From an uncultured Roseburia sp. (lineage in GTDB: Bacteria > Bacillota > Clostridia > Lachnospirales > Lachnospiraceae), in assembly GCA_910577925.1 (NCBI GenBank), contig CAJTOI010000020.1, positions 1-61,477 on the forward strand: 61,477 bases of DNA, written 5' to 3'. The notes under the pieces were generated by a model. That model saw only the letters and a list, made by a program, of their open reading frames with translations. It was not told where the DNA came from and searched no databases. Shown one piece after another: positions 17,244 through 24,965 of this stretch; position 1 is the first letter of the stretch; every line of letters begins with the position of its first letter. The translations under genes and the position numbers were made by a program.

Positions 17244-18401
17244 ATGATTACCTGGCAGGAAAATCTGGATTTTAATCCCAACTCTCCCACCGCAATGAAA
17301 TATTTTACGGAAAATGCCGTCTTTTTTGACATAGAAACCACCGGTTTTTCCCCGGCCTCCACATCGGTCTACCTGATCGGATGCGTCGCCCGCAGCAAAA
17401 ACACACTGCAGATCCGTCAGTTTTTCGCGGAATCCCCCGGTGAGGAGCGCGAAGTCATCTGTGCCTTTTTGGCCCTGTTCACGCAATACCGGACCGTTCT
17501 GACTTTCAACGGCATCGGTTTTGACATTCCCTATCTGAAAGCAAAATGTGCAAAATATCATCTTGGGGACCCGTTCCCGGAACACGACTATATCGACCTG
17601 TACAAAGAAGTTTCCCGAATCAGACACCTGCTGAAACTTCCGAGTCTCAGACAGAAAGCCATCGAAGAGTTTCTCGGCATTGACAGAGAGGATCTGTTCG
17701 ACGGCGGAGCGCTGATTGAAGTCTACCGCGCCTACACCAAACGGCCGGAAAAGGAATCCCTGGCGCTTTTGAAGCAGCACAATTTCGAGGACGTGCTGTA
17801 TATGCCGAAGCTTTTGCCCGTCCTCTCCTATCAGGAGCTTGCCGACGGAACCGCCGTATGCCTGCGCGTGGACGCAAACGAATATACCACCTACGAGCAG
17901 ACAACGGGCCGCGAACTGTTTTTCACACTCTCCGCAGGCCTCTCCTTTCCGGTACCGCTCTCCTACTGTTATGATGATTTTTATCTGAACATCTCCGGGG
18001 AACACATCACGCTGCGGGTCCCCCTCTACGACGGGGAACTCCGCTGCTATTATCAAAATTACAAAGACTATTACTATCTGCCCAACGAAGATAAGGCCGT
18101 CCACAAAAGCGTTTCCGCCTACGTGGACAAAGCGCACCGCACAAAGGCCACCGCCGCAAACTGTTATCTGCCGAAGCATGCGCTTTTTCTTCCGCAGTAT
18201 CAGCCTCTGTATGAACCCGCATTCCGCGTTCGGCGCACAGACAAAAAGAGCTACTTTGAGCTCTCCGAGGAATTTATATCCTCCGCCGAAATGCAGACGG
18301 AATACGCAAATCACCTTTTACAGTGGCTGATTCTGCAGAAACCCAAGCCGCCGCGGCGGGAAAAGCCGGACGCCGCACCCGACGAGGAATCCCGGCATTA
18401 A
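17244..18401 (+). CDS. YprB-like RNase H-fold (DEDD) exonuclease domain protein
   Basis: 385 residues. The first ~210 residues have DEDD-exonuclease motifs: ExoI FFDIETTGFS (D29, E31), ExoII TFNGIGFDIPYL, and ExoIII HNFEDVLYM with an upstream YIDLYKEV. This matches the ribonuclease H-like YprB family of Firmicutes, whose substrate is not established. The C-terminal ~170 residues are rich in Tyr and charged residues and look like a separate beta-rich domain. Start 17244 chosen because AAAGGAG lies 6 bases upstream; reading further upstream would enter the promoter. One of only three plus-strand genes, and monocistronic. Confidence 0.85.
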   Translation: MITWQENLDFNPNSPTAMKYFTENAVFFDIETTGFSPASTSVYLIGCVARSKNTLQIRQFFAESPGEEREVICAFLALFTQYRTVLTFNGIGFDIPYLKAKCAKYHLGDPFPEHDYIDLYKEVSRIRHLLKLPSLRQKAIEEFLGIDREDLFDGGALIEVYRAYTKRPEKESLALLKQHNFEDVLYMPKLLPVLSYQELADGTAVCLRVDANEYTTYEQTTGRELFFTLSAGLSFPVPLSYCYDDFYLNISGEHITLRVPLYDGELRCYYQNYKDYYYLPNEDKAVHKSVSAYVDKAHRTKATAANCYLPKHALFLPQYQPLYEPAFRVRRTDKKSYFELSEEFISSAEMQTEYANHLLQWLILQKPKPPRREKPDAAPDEESRH

Positions 18402-18460
18402 AAAACGCCGCATTCACATATCGTCTGCCTATCTGCAGCCATAGGTGAATGCGGCGTTTT
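18402..18460. terminator. Bidirectional terminator between the exonuclease gene and cheR
   Basis: Perfect 16-bp arms AAAACGCCGCATTCAC (18402-18417) and GTGAATGCGGCGTTTT (18445-18460) enclose 27 bases. The A4/T4 ends provide a U run for convergent transcripts from both sides. Confidence 0.9.
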
Positions 18461-18501
18461 CTATCGGCTCCGGCAAACTCTGCCGAACCCGCGTCCGTCC
18501 C

Positions 18502-19287
18502 TTATTTCTCGCGCTCAAAGAAGAACGATTTATCCCGCAGGAAACCGATCTCACGATAATTCATAATCTGCTCCGTGCTTCCGATAAACAGAAATCCGCC
18601 CGGAACCAGCGCTTTCTCGAACTTCTTGTAAATCTCGTCCTTTGCTTCCTCCGTAAAGTAAATGACAACGTTTCTGCACACAATCAGATGGCAGCCCGAC
18701 GGATATGTATCTTTGAGCAGATCATGCTCTTTAAACTCCACACGCTTTTTTATCTCGTCCGAGATCTGATAAGAGTTTCCGATTTTTGTAAAATATTTCT
18801 TTTTCAGATCATCCGGCACTGCGGCGATACTCTTCTCGTTGTACAGCCCCATCCGCGCGGTATCAATCACCTGCTTGTCGATGTCCGTAGCGATAATCTT
18901 GATATTGGCCACCGGCAGATGCCGCGAGAGCGCCATCACAAGCGAATACGGCTCGTCTCCCGTGGAACACGCCGCACTCCAGATTTTGAGATTCTTGCCG
19001 AACTTCTGAATCAGCTTCGGAAAGATCTCTTTTTCAAGGATCTTCCACTGCTCCGGATTCCGGTAAAATTCGGACACATTGATTGTAAGAAAGTTGATAA
19101 ACTGTTCAAATTTATCCTTGTCTTTTTTCAGCAGCACCACATACTCATCATACGTTTTAATATTGTTTTTGGTGATCAACGTATTGATTCTCCGACGCAT
19201 CTGCTTCTCTTTGTAAGCGTTCAAATCGATCTTGGCCAGCATATACACGTCTTTTTTGAATTTCTCGTAGTTATCTGTTTCAAGCAT
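18502..19287 (-). CDS. Chemotaxis-type protein-glutamate methyltransferase CheR
   Basis: 261 residues. The N-terminal helical domain (residues 1-70) is followed by the SAM-binding domain: INVSEFYRNPEQW, WSAACSTGDEPYSLVM, ATDIDKQVIDTAR and the active-site-region block HLIVCRNVVIYF, all typical of CheR, which methylates glutamates of chemoreceptors. No C-terminal TPR domain or VHL-type pentapeptide adaptor is present. The start at 19287 follows GGGGGA at good spacing. It is flanked by terminators on both sides and no other chemotaxis gene is in the window, so its target is unknown. Confidence 0.93.
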   Translation of the reverse strand: MLETDNYEKFKKDVYMLAKIDLNAYKEKQMRRRINTLITKNNIKTYDEYVVLLKKDKDKFEQFINFLTINVSEFYRNPEQWKILEKEIFPKLIQKFGKNLKIWSAACSTGDEPYSLVMALSRHLPVANIKIIATDIDKQVIDTARMGLYNEKSIAAVPDDLKKKYFTKIGNSYQISDEIKKRVEFKEHDLLKDTYPSGCHLIVCRNVVIYFTEEAKDEIYKKFEKALVPGGFLFIGSTEQIMNYREIGFLRDKSFFFEREK

Positions 19288-19382
19288 GCACTTATCCCCC
19301 ATTCTCTGCGATATTGTACCAGCTGAATAAAAGCGCCACCCCGTGACACCTGCATGTACCCTGCGGGCGCAATTTTCTATTA

Positions 19383-19416
19383 AAATAGGCTTCTACACAC
19401 GTGCAAAAGCCTATTT
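19383..19416 (-). terminator. Terminator of the rpiR-cmk-ispH-S1 operon
   Basis: Perfect arms AAATAGGCTT (19383-19392) and AAGCCTATTT (19407-19416). The minus-strand transcript ends in UAUUUUAAU after the stem, 13 bases beyond the S1 gene stop. Confidence 0.75.
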
Positions 19417-19428
19417 ATTCCTATCAAA

Positions 19429-20538
19429 CTATTCTTCTTCGCCCGCTACCGCGTCAATATCAACATCCGCGATATCCGCATCGTCCGGAGCCAGCAGCGC
19501 TTTGATGGACAGGCTGATTTTCTTGTCATCCTCGTTGAAGTCGACAATCTTTGCCTCGACTTCCTGTCCGACTTTCAGAACATCCGCCGGTTTCTCGACA
19601 TGCTCCTTTGCAATCTGAGACACATGCAACAGCGCATCCACGCCCGGAGCAAGCTCCACAAACGCGCCGAAATCTGTCATTCTAGCCACTCTGCCGGTCA
19701 CGATATTGCCGACCGCGTACTTCTCGGCCGCACCGTTCCACGGGTTCTCCGCCGGGAACTTCATACTGAGCGCAATCTTCGTCTCGTTGATGTCCTTGAT
19801 AAATACTCTCACAACCTCGCCGACATTAAATACCTTTTTCGGGTTCTCGACTCTTCCCCATGACATCTCGGAGATATGAAGCAGACCGTCTGCACCGCCC
19901 AGATCGATAAACGCGCCGAAATCCGTCACGTTCTTAACGGTTCCGTCAAGCACGTCGCCGATCTTGATCTTCGCAAACAGTTCTTTCTGCTGTTCCATTT
20001 TCTTTGCAACCAGAAGCTGCTTTCTGTCGCCGATAATTCTTCTTCTCTTGGGATTGAACTCGCTGATCACAAACTCGATGTCCTGATCCTTATATTTGGA
20101 TAAATCCTTCTCGTAGGAATCGGACACGAGACTTGCCGGGATAAACACTCTGGTCTCGTCCACAATCACACATAAGCCGCCGTCCAGCACCTGCGCCACC
20201 TTTGCGGTCAGCACTTCCTTGCTCTCAAATGCTTCCTCCAGACGCTTGCTGCCCTTCTCCGCAGCCAGACGCTTGTACGTCAGCAGTACCTGTCCTTCAC
20301 CGTCATTCACCTTCAGTACCTTTGCCTCCATAGTGTCGCCGACGGATACTACAGTCGTCAAATCAACGTTTGATTCGTTCGTATATTCATTACGCGTAAT
20401 GATTCCATCTGATTTGTAACCGATATTCAAAACGATTTCATCAGGTTTCACATCGATAACGGTACCGTCAACTACCTCTCCATTTCTTATTGTTTTAAAT
20501 GATTCTTCCAGCATTTGTTCAAAGCTCATTTCTGACAT
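19429..20538 (-). CDS. S1-domain RNA-binding protein (30S ribosomal protein S1 homologue)
   Basis: 369 residues with four S1 repeats; clear copies are VVDGTVIDVKPDEIVLNIGYKSDG, VLDGTVKNVTDFGAFIDLGG (with GLLHISEMSWGRV) and IVTGRVARMTDFGAFVELAPG (with ALLHVSQIAKEHV). An acidic tail ends the protein. It binds mRNA and probably acts on the ribosome, though Firmicute S1 homologues are often dispensable. Start 20538 has GAGGAGG upstream, located within the end of ispH, which it overlaps by 20 bases in a different frame. In many Clostridia ispH and this S1 gene are one fused gene; here they are separate. Confidence 0.93.
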   Translation of the reverse strand: MSEMSFEQMLEESFKTIRNGEVVDGTVIDVKPDEIVLNIGYKSDGIITRNEYTNESNVDLTTVVSVGDTMEAKVLKVNDGEGQVLLTYKRLAAEKGSKRLEEAFESKEVLTAKVAQVLDGGLCVIVDETRVFIPASLVSDSYEKDLSKYKDQDIEFVISEFNPKRRRIIGDRKQLLVAKKMEQQKELFAKIKIGDVLDGTVKNVTDFGAFIDLGGADGLLHISEMSWGRVENPKKVFNVGEVVRVFIKDINETKIALSMKFPAENPWNGAAEKYAVGNIVTGRVARMTDFGAFVELAPGVDALLHVSQIAKEHVEKPADVLKVGQEVEAKIVDFNEDDKKISLSIKALLAPDDADIADVDIDAVAGEEE

Positions 20539-21397
20539 TCTTTTGAACCTCCTCAATAATTTTGTTTGGGGTAGAAGCCCCTGCGGTAATACCTACGTTA
20601 TCGACGGACCCGAACACAGCCGTATCCAGATCCCTTACAGTTTGTATATAGTAAGTATTCTTGCATTCATTTCTACATATTTCAAATAGCTTCTGCGTGT
20701 TGGAGCTGTTCTTTCCGCCGATGACAATCATGGCGTCCACCTCGCCCGCGATGGCCTTTGCCTCCGTCTGTCTCTCCTCCGTAGCATTGCAGATGGTATT
20801 TAAAACAATTATATCATAACCTTTTTTCTTTATAATTTCAACTAATTCTTGAAATTTATTGTAATTAAATGTCGTTTGTGATACAATACAAACCTTTTTT
20901 CCGGGCTCCGCAGTAAAATGCTCCGCGTCTTCCCTGTCTCCTATGACTGCCACATCCTCCGAATACGACCAGCTTTTGATCCCCCGGACCTCGGGATGTT
21001 CCTCGTTTCCGACAATGACAATCCGGCAGCCCTCCCTGCTGTAGCGCTCCACCAGCCGGTGGATTTTTAGCACAAAGGGACAGGTTGCATCGATAATCTC
21101 GTAGCCCAGCGCCTCTATGGCCTCGCAGACTCCGCGTTCCACACCGTGCGCGCGGATAATCACCTTTCCCGGCGCGCGCCCCGCAGCCCTTGCCGAAGCC
21201 GCGCGCGCCGCGAGCTCGTCCATATCGCCGACCGCCGCAACACCCTGCGCTTCCAAATCGGAGACGACTTCCTCGTTGTGAATAATCGGCCCGTATGTGC
21301 AGATCTTGGTTCCGCTTCCGAGTTCCCCGTAGACGGTGTCCACCGCGCGCTTCACACCGAAGCAGAAGCCTGCGCTCTTCGCCAGAATCACGTTCAT
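20519..21397 (-). CDS. ispH: 4-hydroxy-3-methylbut-2-enyl diphosphate reductase IspH
   Basis: 292 residues. The three cluster cysteines are in SAGFCFGVKRA (Cys12), DATCPFVLK and LNTICNATEERQ, and HGVE and EEHPEVRG blocks are present. IspH is the [4Fe-4S] enzyme that makes IPP and DMAPP in the last step of the MEP isoprenoid pathway. Start overlaps the cmk stop by 4 bases. The cmk-ispH-S1 order is a conserved clostridial cluster. Confidence 0.98.
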   Translation of the reverse strand: MNVILAKSAGFCFGVKRAVDTVYGELGSGTKICTYGPIIHNEEVVSDLEAQGVAAVGDMDELAARAASARAAGRAPGKVIIRAHGVERGVCEAIEALGYEIIDATCPFVLKIHRLVERYSREGCRIVIVGNEEHPEVRGIKSWSYSEDVAVIGDREDAEHFTAEPGKKVCIVSQTTFNYNKFQELVEIIKKKGYDIIVLNTICNATEERQTEAKAIAGEVDAMIVIGGKNSSNTQKLFEICRNECKNTYYIQTVRDLDTAVFGSVDNVGITAGASTPNKIIEEVQKNVRNEL

Positions 21398-22059
21398 ACT
21401 GCCTCCCGGTATATCTGATAAATCGCATCGACCACTTCGTCAATGTCCATCTTTGAACTGTCCACAAGCACCGCGTCCTCGGCCTGCTTTAACGGGGAAG
21501 TCTCCCGGTGCATGTCCCGGTAATCTCTGTCGATGATATCCCGCTCAATCGCGGCAAGATCACACACGGTTCCCTTTGCGGTCAGCTCGTCGAAACGGCG
21601 TTTTGCTCTGGTCGCAGAGCTTGCCGTCAGATAAATCTTGACCTGGGCATCCGGCAGAACGCAGGTTCCGATATCCCTTCCGTCCATAATCACGTCCGAT
21701 TTCGCCGCCAGCTGCCGCTGCAGCTCCACGAGTTTTGCCCGCACCGCCGGATAGGCGCTGACGACGGAGGCCATATTCCCCACCTCCTCGGCGCGGATTA
21801 CGCCGTTTACATTTTTCCCGTTCAAAAGTACCTGCTGTTCGCCGTTTTCATAGGCGATTGTCACGTCCGCCCCCGGACAGGCCGCTCCAATCTTCGCCTC
21901 GTCCGCCGCGTCAATCTGTTCGGTCAGAAAATAATACGCCATCGCGCGATACATCGCCCCCGTATCGACATAGATGAAGCCCAGCTGCTCTGCGAGCCTC
22001 TTTGCAATCGTGCTCTTTCCCGCCCCGGCAGGCCCGTCAATCGCAATATTTACACTCAT
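21394..22059 (-). CDS. cmk: Cytidylate kinase
   Basis: 221 residues. Walker A is IDGPAGAGKSTIAKRLA; YVDTGAMYRAMAY and DVIMDGRDIGTCVLPDA are the CMP-binding signatures; RDYRDMHRETSPLKQAEDAVLVD is the lid/C-terminal block. It phosphorylates CMP and dCMP. Lies 21 bases after the flavoprotein gene and is translationally coupled to ispH. Confidence 0.98.
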   Translation of the reverse strand: MSVNIAIDGPAGAGKSTIAKRLAEQLGFIYVDTGAMYRAMAYYFLTEQIDAADEAKIGAACPGADVTIAYENGEQQVLLNGKNVNGVIRAEEVGNMASVVSAYPAVRAKLVELQRQLAAKSDVIMDGRDIGTCVLPDAQVKIYLTASSATRAKRRFDELTAKGTVCDLAAIERDIIDRDYRDMHRETSPLKQAEDAVLVDSSKMDIDEVVDAIYQIYREAV

Positions 22060-22080
22060 AAATCCGTTTCCTCTCTTTCC

Positions 22081-23340
22081 TCAATGAATCCCCGTTTTCT
22101 TTATGCTGCTCCCGGCGAGATAACCGGTAGACCACGCAATCTGCAGATTGTAGCCGCCGGTCACCGCGTCGAGGTCTAAGACTTCCCCGCAGAAATAAAG
22201 ATTTCGAATCCGCTTTGACTCCATCGTAGACGGGTTGATCTCTTTTACATGCACCCCGCCTTTCGTGATAACGGCCTCATTAAAATCACGGAGACCGTCA
22301 AGCGTCAGCGGCACCGCCTTGATCAGGCGCACAAACCGCAGCCGCTCTTCTTTGGTGATTTCGTTGACTTTTCTGTCCGGCGCAATGCCGCCGAGCTCCA
22401 GCATCACCGGGATCAGTTTCGCCGGAAAAAGCGGAGCGGCCGCATTCCGAAACAGCCTGTTTTTCGCCGCCTCAAATTCCCGCAGCAGTCTTGCGTCAAG
22501 CTGCTCCTCCGAGAGAGCCGGCTTTAAGTCAATCTCCATCGCAAGCGCCCTTTTCGCCAGAGAAGGCTTTATCGCCGCACTTGCGGAGAGAATCAGCGGT
22601 CCGCTGACCCCGAAATGCGTAAACAGCATCTCTCCGAATTCCTCGTACAAAATTTTGCCCTCGCCGGCCCGCTCCCCGCTGCGAATGCGCACCCGAACAT
22701 TTTTCAGCGAGAGCCCCTGCAGCCGGGTCACGTATTCTTCCCGTGCATAAAACGGCACCAAAGACGGCGTGAGTTCCGTGACCGTGTGCCCGAGTTCTCT
22801 GGCAAACCGGTATCCGTCCCCCGTAGAACCGGTCGTCTGATACGAAAAGCCTCCCGTAGCCACAATCACGGCATCCGCGCGCCGCACGCGGCCGTCCTTC
22901 CCTCGCACACCGACGGCCGCCCCCTCCTCCGTGAGTATCTCTGCCGCCTCACTGTGCAGACAGACCTCTGCGCCGCGCGCCCTCAGGACTCTCTGCAGGA
23001 CGGCGATGACATCCGATGAGTGATCCGACGCCGGAAATACCCGGTTTCCGCGCTCCACCTTCGTCCGCAGCCCGTTCGACTCAAAAAAATCTATGACACG
23101 CATGTTGTCATACGCGTAAAACGCGCTGTACAGAAATCTCGCGTTTGTCATCACGCTGCCGAGAAGATTCTCCATATCCCCCGCATTCGTGAGATTGCAG
23201 CGCCCTTTTCCCGTGATATATAATTTTTTCCCAAGCTTCTCGTTTTTTTCGAGGAGACACACGTCATGTCCGTCCTCCGCCGCGGCAATCGCCGCAAACA
23301 TCCCGGCCGGGCCGCCTCCTATCACAATCACCTTACTCAT
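22081..23340 (-). CDS. HI0933/YhiN-family FAD-dependent oxidoreductase
   Basis: 419 residues. The FAD-binding Rossmann motif IGGGPAGMFAAIAAAEDGHDV is at the extreme N-terminus, followed by the family-specific GKKLYITGKGRCNLTNAGD and, at the C-terminus, FCGEVLDLDAVTGGYNLQIAWSTG. This widespread BaiN/HI0933 family has no firm physiological reaction. It overlaps the RpiR-type regulator gene by 8 bases and precedes cmk. Confidence 0.92.
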   Translation of the reverse strand: MSKVIVIGGGPAGMFAAIAAAEDGHDVCLLEKNEKLGKKLYITGKGRCNLTNAGDMENLLGSVMTNARFLYSAFYAYDNMRVIDFFESNGLRTKVERGNRVFPASDHSSDVIAVLQRVLRARGAEVCLHSEAAEILTEEGAAVGVRGKDGRVRRADAVIVATGGFSYQTTGSTGDGYRFARELGHTVTELTPSLVPFYAREEYVTRLQGLSLKNVRVRIRSGERAGEGKILYEEFGEMLFTHFGVSGPLILSASAAIKPSLAKRALAMEIDLKPALSEEQLDARLLREFEAAKNRLFRNAAAPLFPAKLIPVMLELGGIAPDRKVNEITKEERLRFVRLIKAVPLTLDGLRDFNEAVITKGGVHVKEINPSTMESKRIRNLYFCGEVLDLDAVTGGYNLQIAWSTGYLAGSSIKKTGIH

Positions 23341-24265
23341 TGAAATCAGTATCCCCTATTTTTGCATAGCGCATTTTAATGGAGTCGTCAATGAAATTAA
23401 TCTCATCGTTCTCATAGACCTGGTACTCGTCCCAGACGTCCTCAAGCATCTCGAGCGTCCCCGCCACCTCGTCCTGCTTTTTCATGCAAAGCGCCACAAT
23501 CAGCGCATTAATCACACTGAGCGGAGCCACCAGGGAGTCTACGATAGACGCCATATCGCTGTCCGCAATCAGATTGCAGGAAGAATACAGATTCATCGGC
23601 GAGTGGACGCTGTCGGTGACGGTGATCACCTTCGCACTCCGGTTGTTTGCAAACTCCATTGCCTTTAAGGTCCGCATGGAGTACCGCGGAAAGCTGATTC
23701 CGATAATCACATCGTCTCTTCCGATGCGCACCATCTGCTCAAAAATCTCGCTCGAGCTGTTTGTCCGCAGCAGATGCACATGTTCAAACATCAATGTGAA
23801 ATAAAAGCTCAGAAACTCCGCCAGCGGCGCGCAGCTCCGGATTCCGATAATATAGATATTCTTCGCCGATAAAATCGTGTCCACCGCCATCTCAAACGCC
23901 TGCTCGTCAATCCTGCCGAGCGTGGACCTGATTCTGTCCGCATCGGCTTTCAGCACGGACTCCAGAATCTTTGACTGGCTGATACGCCCGTAAGTGACTT
24001 CCATGCGCTGAACGGAATTGAGCTTGCTGCGCACCTGGTCCGCCAAGGCGCTCTGAAATTCGGGATATCCCTTATAGCCGAGATGCATCGCAAAGCGTAC
24101 CACGGTGGACTCGCTGACCCCTACGGTCTCTCCGAGCTTTGCGGCCGTCAAAAACACCGCCTTGTCATAATTGTCCGTAATATAGGCCGCCAGCAATTTC
24201 TGCCCTTTGCTCAATTTACTGTACGACTCGTTAATGCGATTACTCAGATCATTTCTGTTGCTCAT
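23333..24265 (-). CDS. MurR/RpiR-family transcriptional regulator
   Basis: 310 residues. Residues 1-80 form the RpiR helix-turn-helix (LSKGQKLLAAYITDNYDKAVFLTAAKLGETVGVSESTVVRFAMHLGYKGYPEFQ). The rest is a SIS domain (NIYIIGIRSCAPLAEFLSFYF, DVIIGISFPRYS, VITVTDSVHSPM) that senses phosphosugars in this family. The start at 24265 has GGAGGGG upstream; a longer reading frame continues through the promoter and is rejected. It heads the operon with the flavoprotein, cmk, ispH and S1 genes and probably controls its own promoter through the palindrome at 24301-24320. Confidence 0.94.
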   Translation of the reverse strand: MSNRNDLSNRINESYSKLSKGQKLLAAYITDNYDKAVFLTAAKLGETVGVSESTVVRFAMHLGYKGYPEFQSALADQVRSKLNSVQRMEVTYGRISQSKILESVLKADADRIRSTLGRIDEQAFEMAVDTILSAKNIYIIGIRSCAPLAEFLSFYFTLMFEHVHLLRTNSSSEIFEQMVRIGRDDVIIGISFPRYSMRTLKAMEFANNRSAKVITVTDSVHSPMNLYSSCNLIADSDMASIVDSLVAPLSVINALIVALCMKKQDEVAGTLEMLEDVWDEYQVYENDEINFIDDSIKMRYAKIGDTDFNE

Positions 24266-24292
24266 TGTTCCCCTCCGCGCCGCGATATTTCT

Positions 24293-24322
24293 ATTATATA
24301 GCAAAACCATTTCGTTTTGCAA
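24293..24322 (-). promoter_or_regulatory. Promoter of the rpiR operon with embedded palindromic operator
   Basis: On the minus strand TTGCAA (24317-24322) and TATAAT (24293-24298) are 18 bases apart. The spacer contains the perfect inverted repeat GCAAAAC-n6-GTTTTGC (24301-24320), which also reaches into the -35. This geometry would block polymerase when a dimeric regulator binds. Confidence 0.65.
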
Positions 24323-24396
24323 GGTCTGTCGGGATAAACCATTTGCCCGCCGTCTGCATAAACTGATAGAGAAACCTTTTATATTGGAGAAAACAT

Positions 24397-24879
24397 ATGC
24401 CAGCAATCACACCTTCCATGGAATTTATCCGGCTTATGCGAAGCGGCGCGCCGGACGCCACCGCCTACGTCAAAGGAAATCAGAATCACCCCGGTCTGGC
24501 CGGAACCGTCAATTTTTATTCCACCTCCTACGGAGGCGTGCTCATTGCCGCGGAAATTTTCGGTCTTCCGAATATCACGAAACCGGAATCCGTAGATTTC
24601 TATGGATTCCACATTCACGAGCACGGGGACTGCACCCTGCCTTTCGACAGAACCGGCGACCATTATAATCCCGACGGTGACAAACATCCCTCGCACGCAG
24701 GGGACCTGCCGCCGCTGATGGGAAACCAGGGCTATGCGTTTCTGGTCGCTTACGACAAGCATTTTCGGCTTCCCGACATCATCGGCCGCTCCGTGATCAT
24801 CCATGATAAACCCGATGATTTTACGACCCAGCCCTCGGGAAATTCCGGGACCAAAATTGCCTGCGGCGTAATCCGCTGA
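24397..24879 (+). CDS. Cu,Zn superoxide dismutase (cytoplasmic, no signal peptide)
   Basis: 160 residues. The metal ligands line up with the canonical set: Cu ligands H72 and H74 in FHIHEHGDC, the bridging H89 in GDHYNP, Zn ligands H97, H100 and D103 in HPSHAGDLP, and the last Cu ligand H136 in RSVIIHDKPDDF. C79 and C156 fit the structural disulfide. The usual active-site Arg before ACGVI is Lys153. There is no secretion signal or lipobox, unlike many bacterial SodC proteins. It catalyses dismutation of superoxide. Divergent from rpiR and monocistronic, with GGAG 7 bases before the ATG and a terminator right behind. Confidence 0.92.
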   Translation: MPAITPSMEFIRLMRSGAPDATAYVKGNQNHPGLAGTVNFYSTSYGGVLIAAEIFGLPNITKPESVDFYGFHIHEHGDCTLPFDRTGDHYNPDGDKHPSHAGDLPPLMGNQGYAFLVAYDKHFRLPDIIGRSVIIHDKPDDFTTQPSGNSGTKIACGVIR

Positions 24880-24901
24880 AAGATTTACTATAAATTACGC
24901 A

Positions 24902-24950
24902 AAAATCCCCCGGCATACACGCGTTTTTCCGGTGTGCTTCGGGGGATTTT
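24902..24950. terminator. Bidirectional terminator between sod and the GtrII-like gene
   Basis: Perfect arms AAAATCCCCCG (24902-24912) and CGGGGGATTTT (24940-24950). It serves two convergent genes whose stops lie about 20 bases away on either side. Confidence 0.88.
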
Positions 24951-24965
24951 ATCGTATGTATGATA

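Noticed and set aside
17136..18314. A 392-codon minus-strand frame over the YprB-like gene
   Set aside because: The plus strand has the DEDD motifs, promoter and ribosome site; the minus frame has none.
24266..24406. Longer RpiR protein starting at 24406
   Set aside because: The extra 47 codons run through a good promoter and palindrome and are not part of the RpiR fold.
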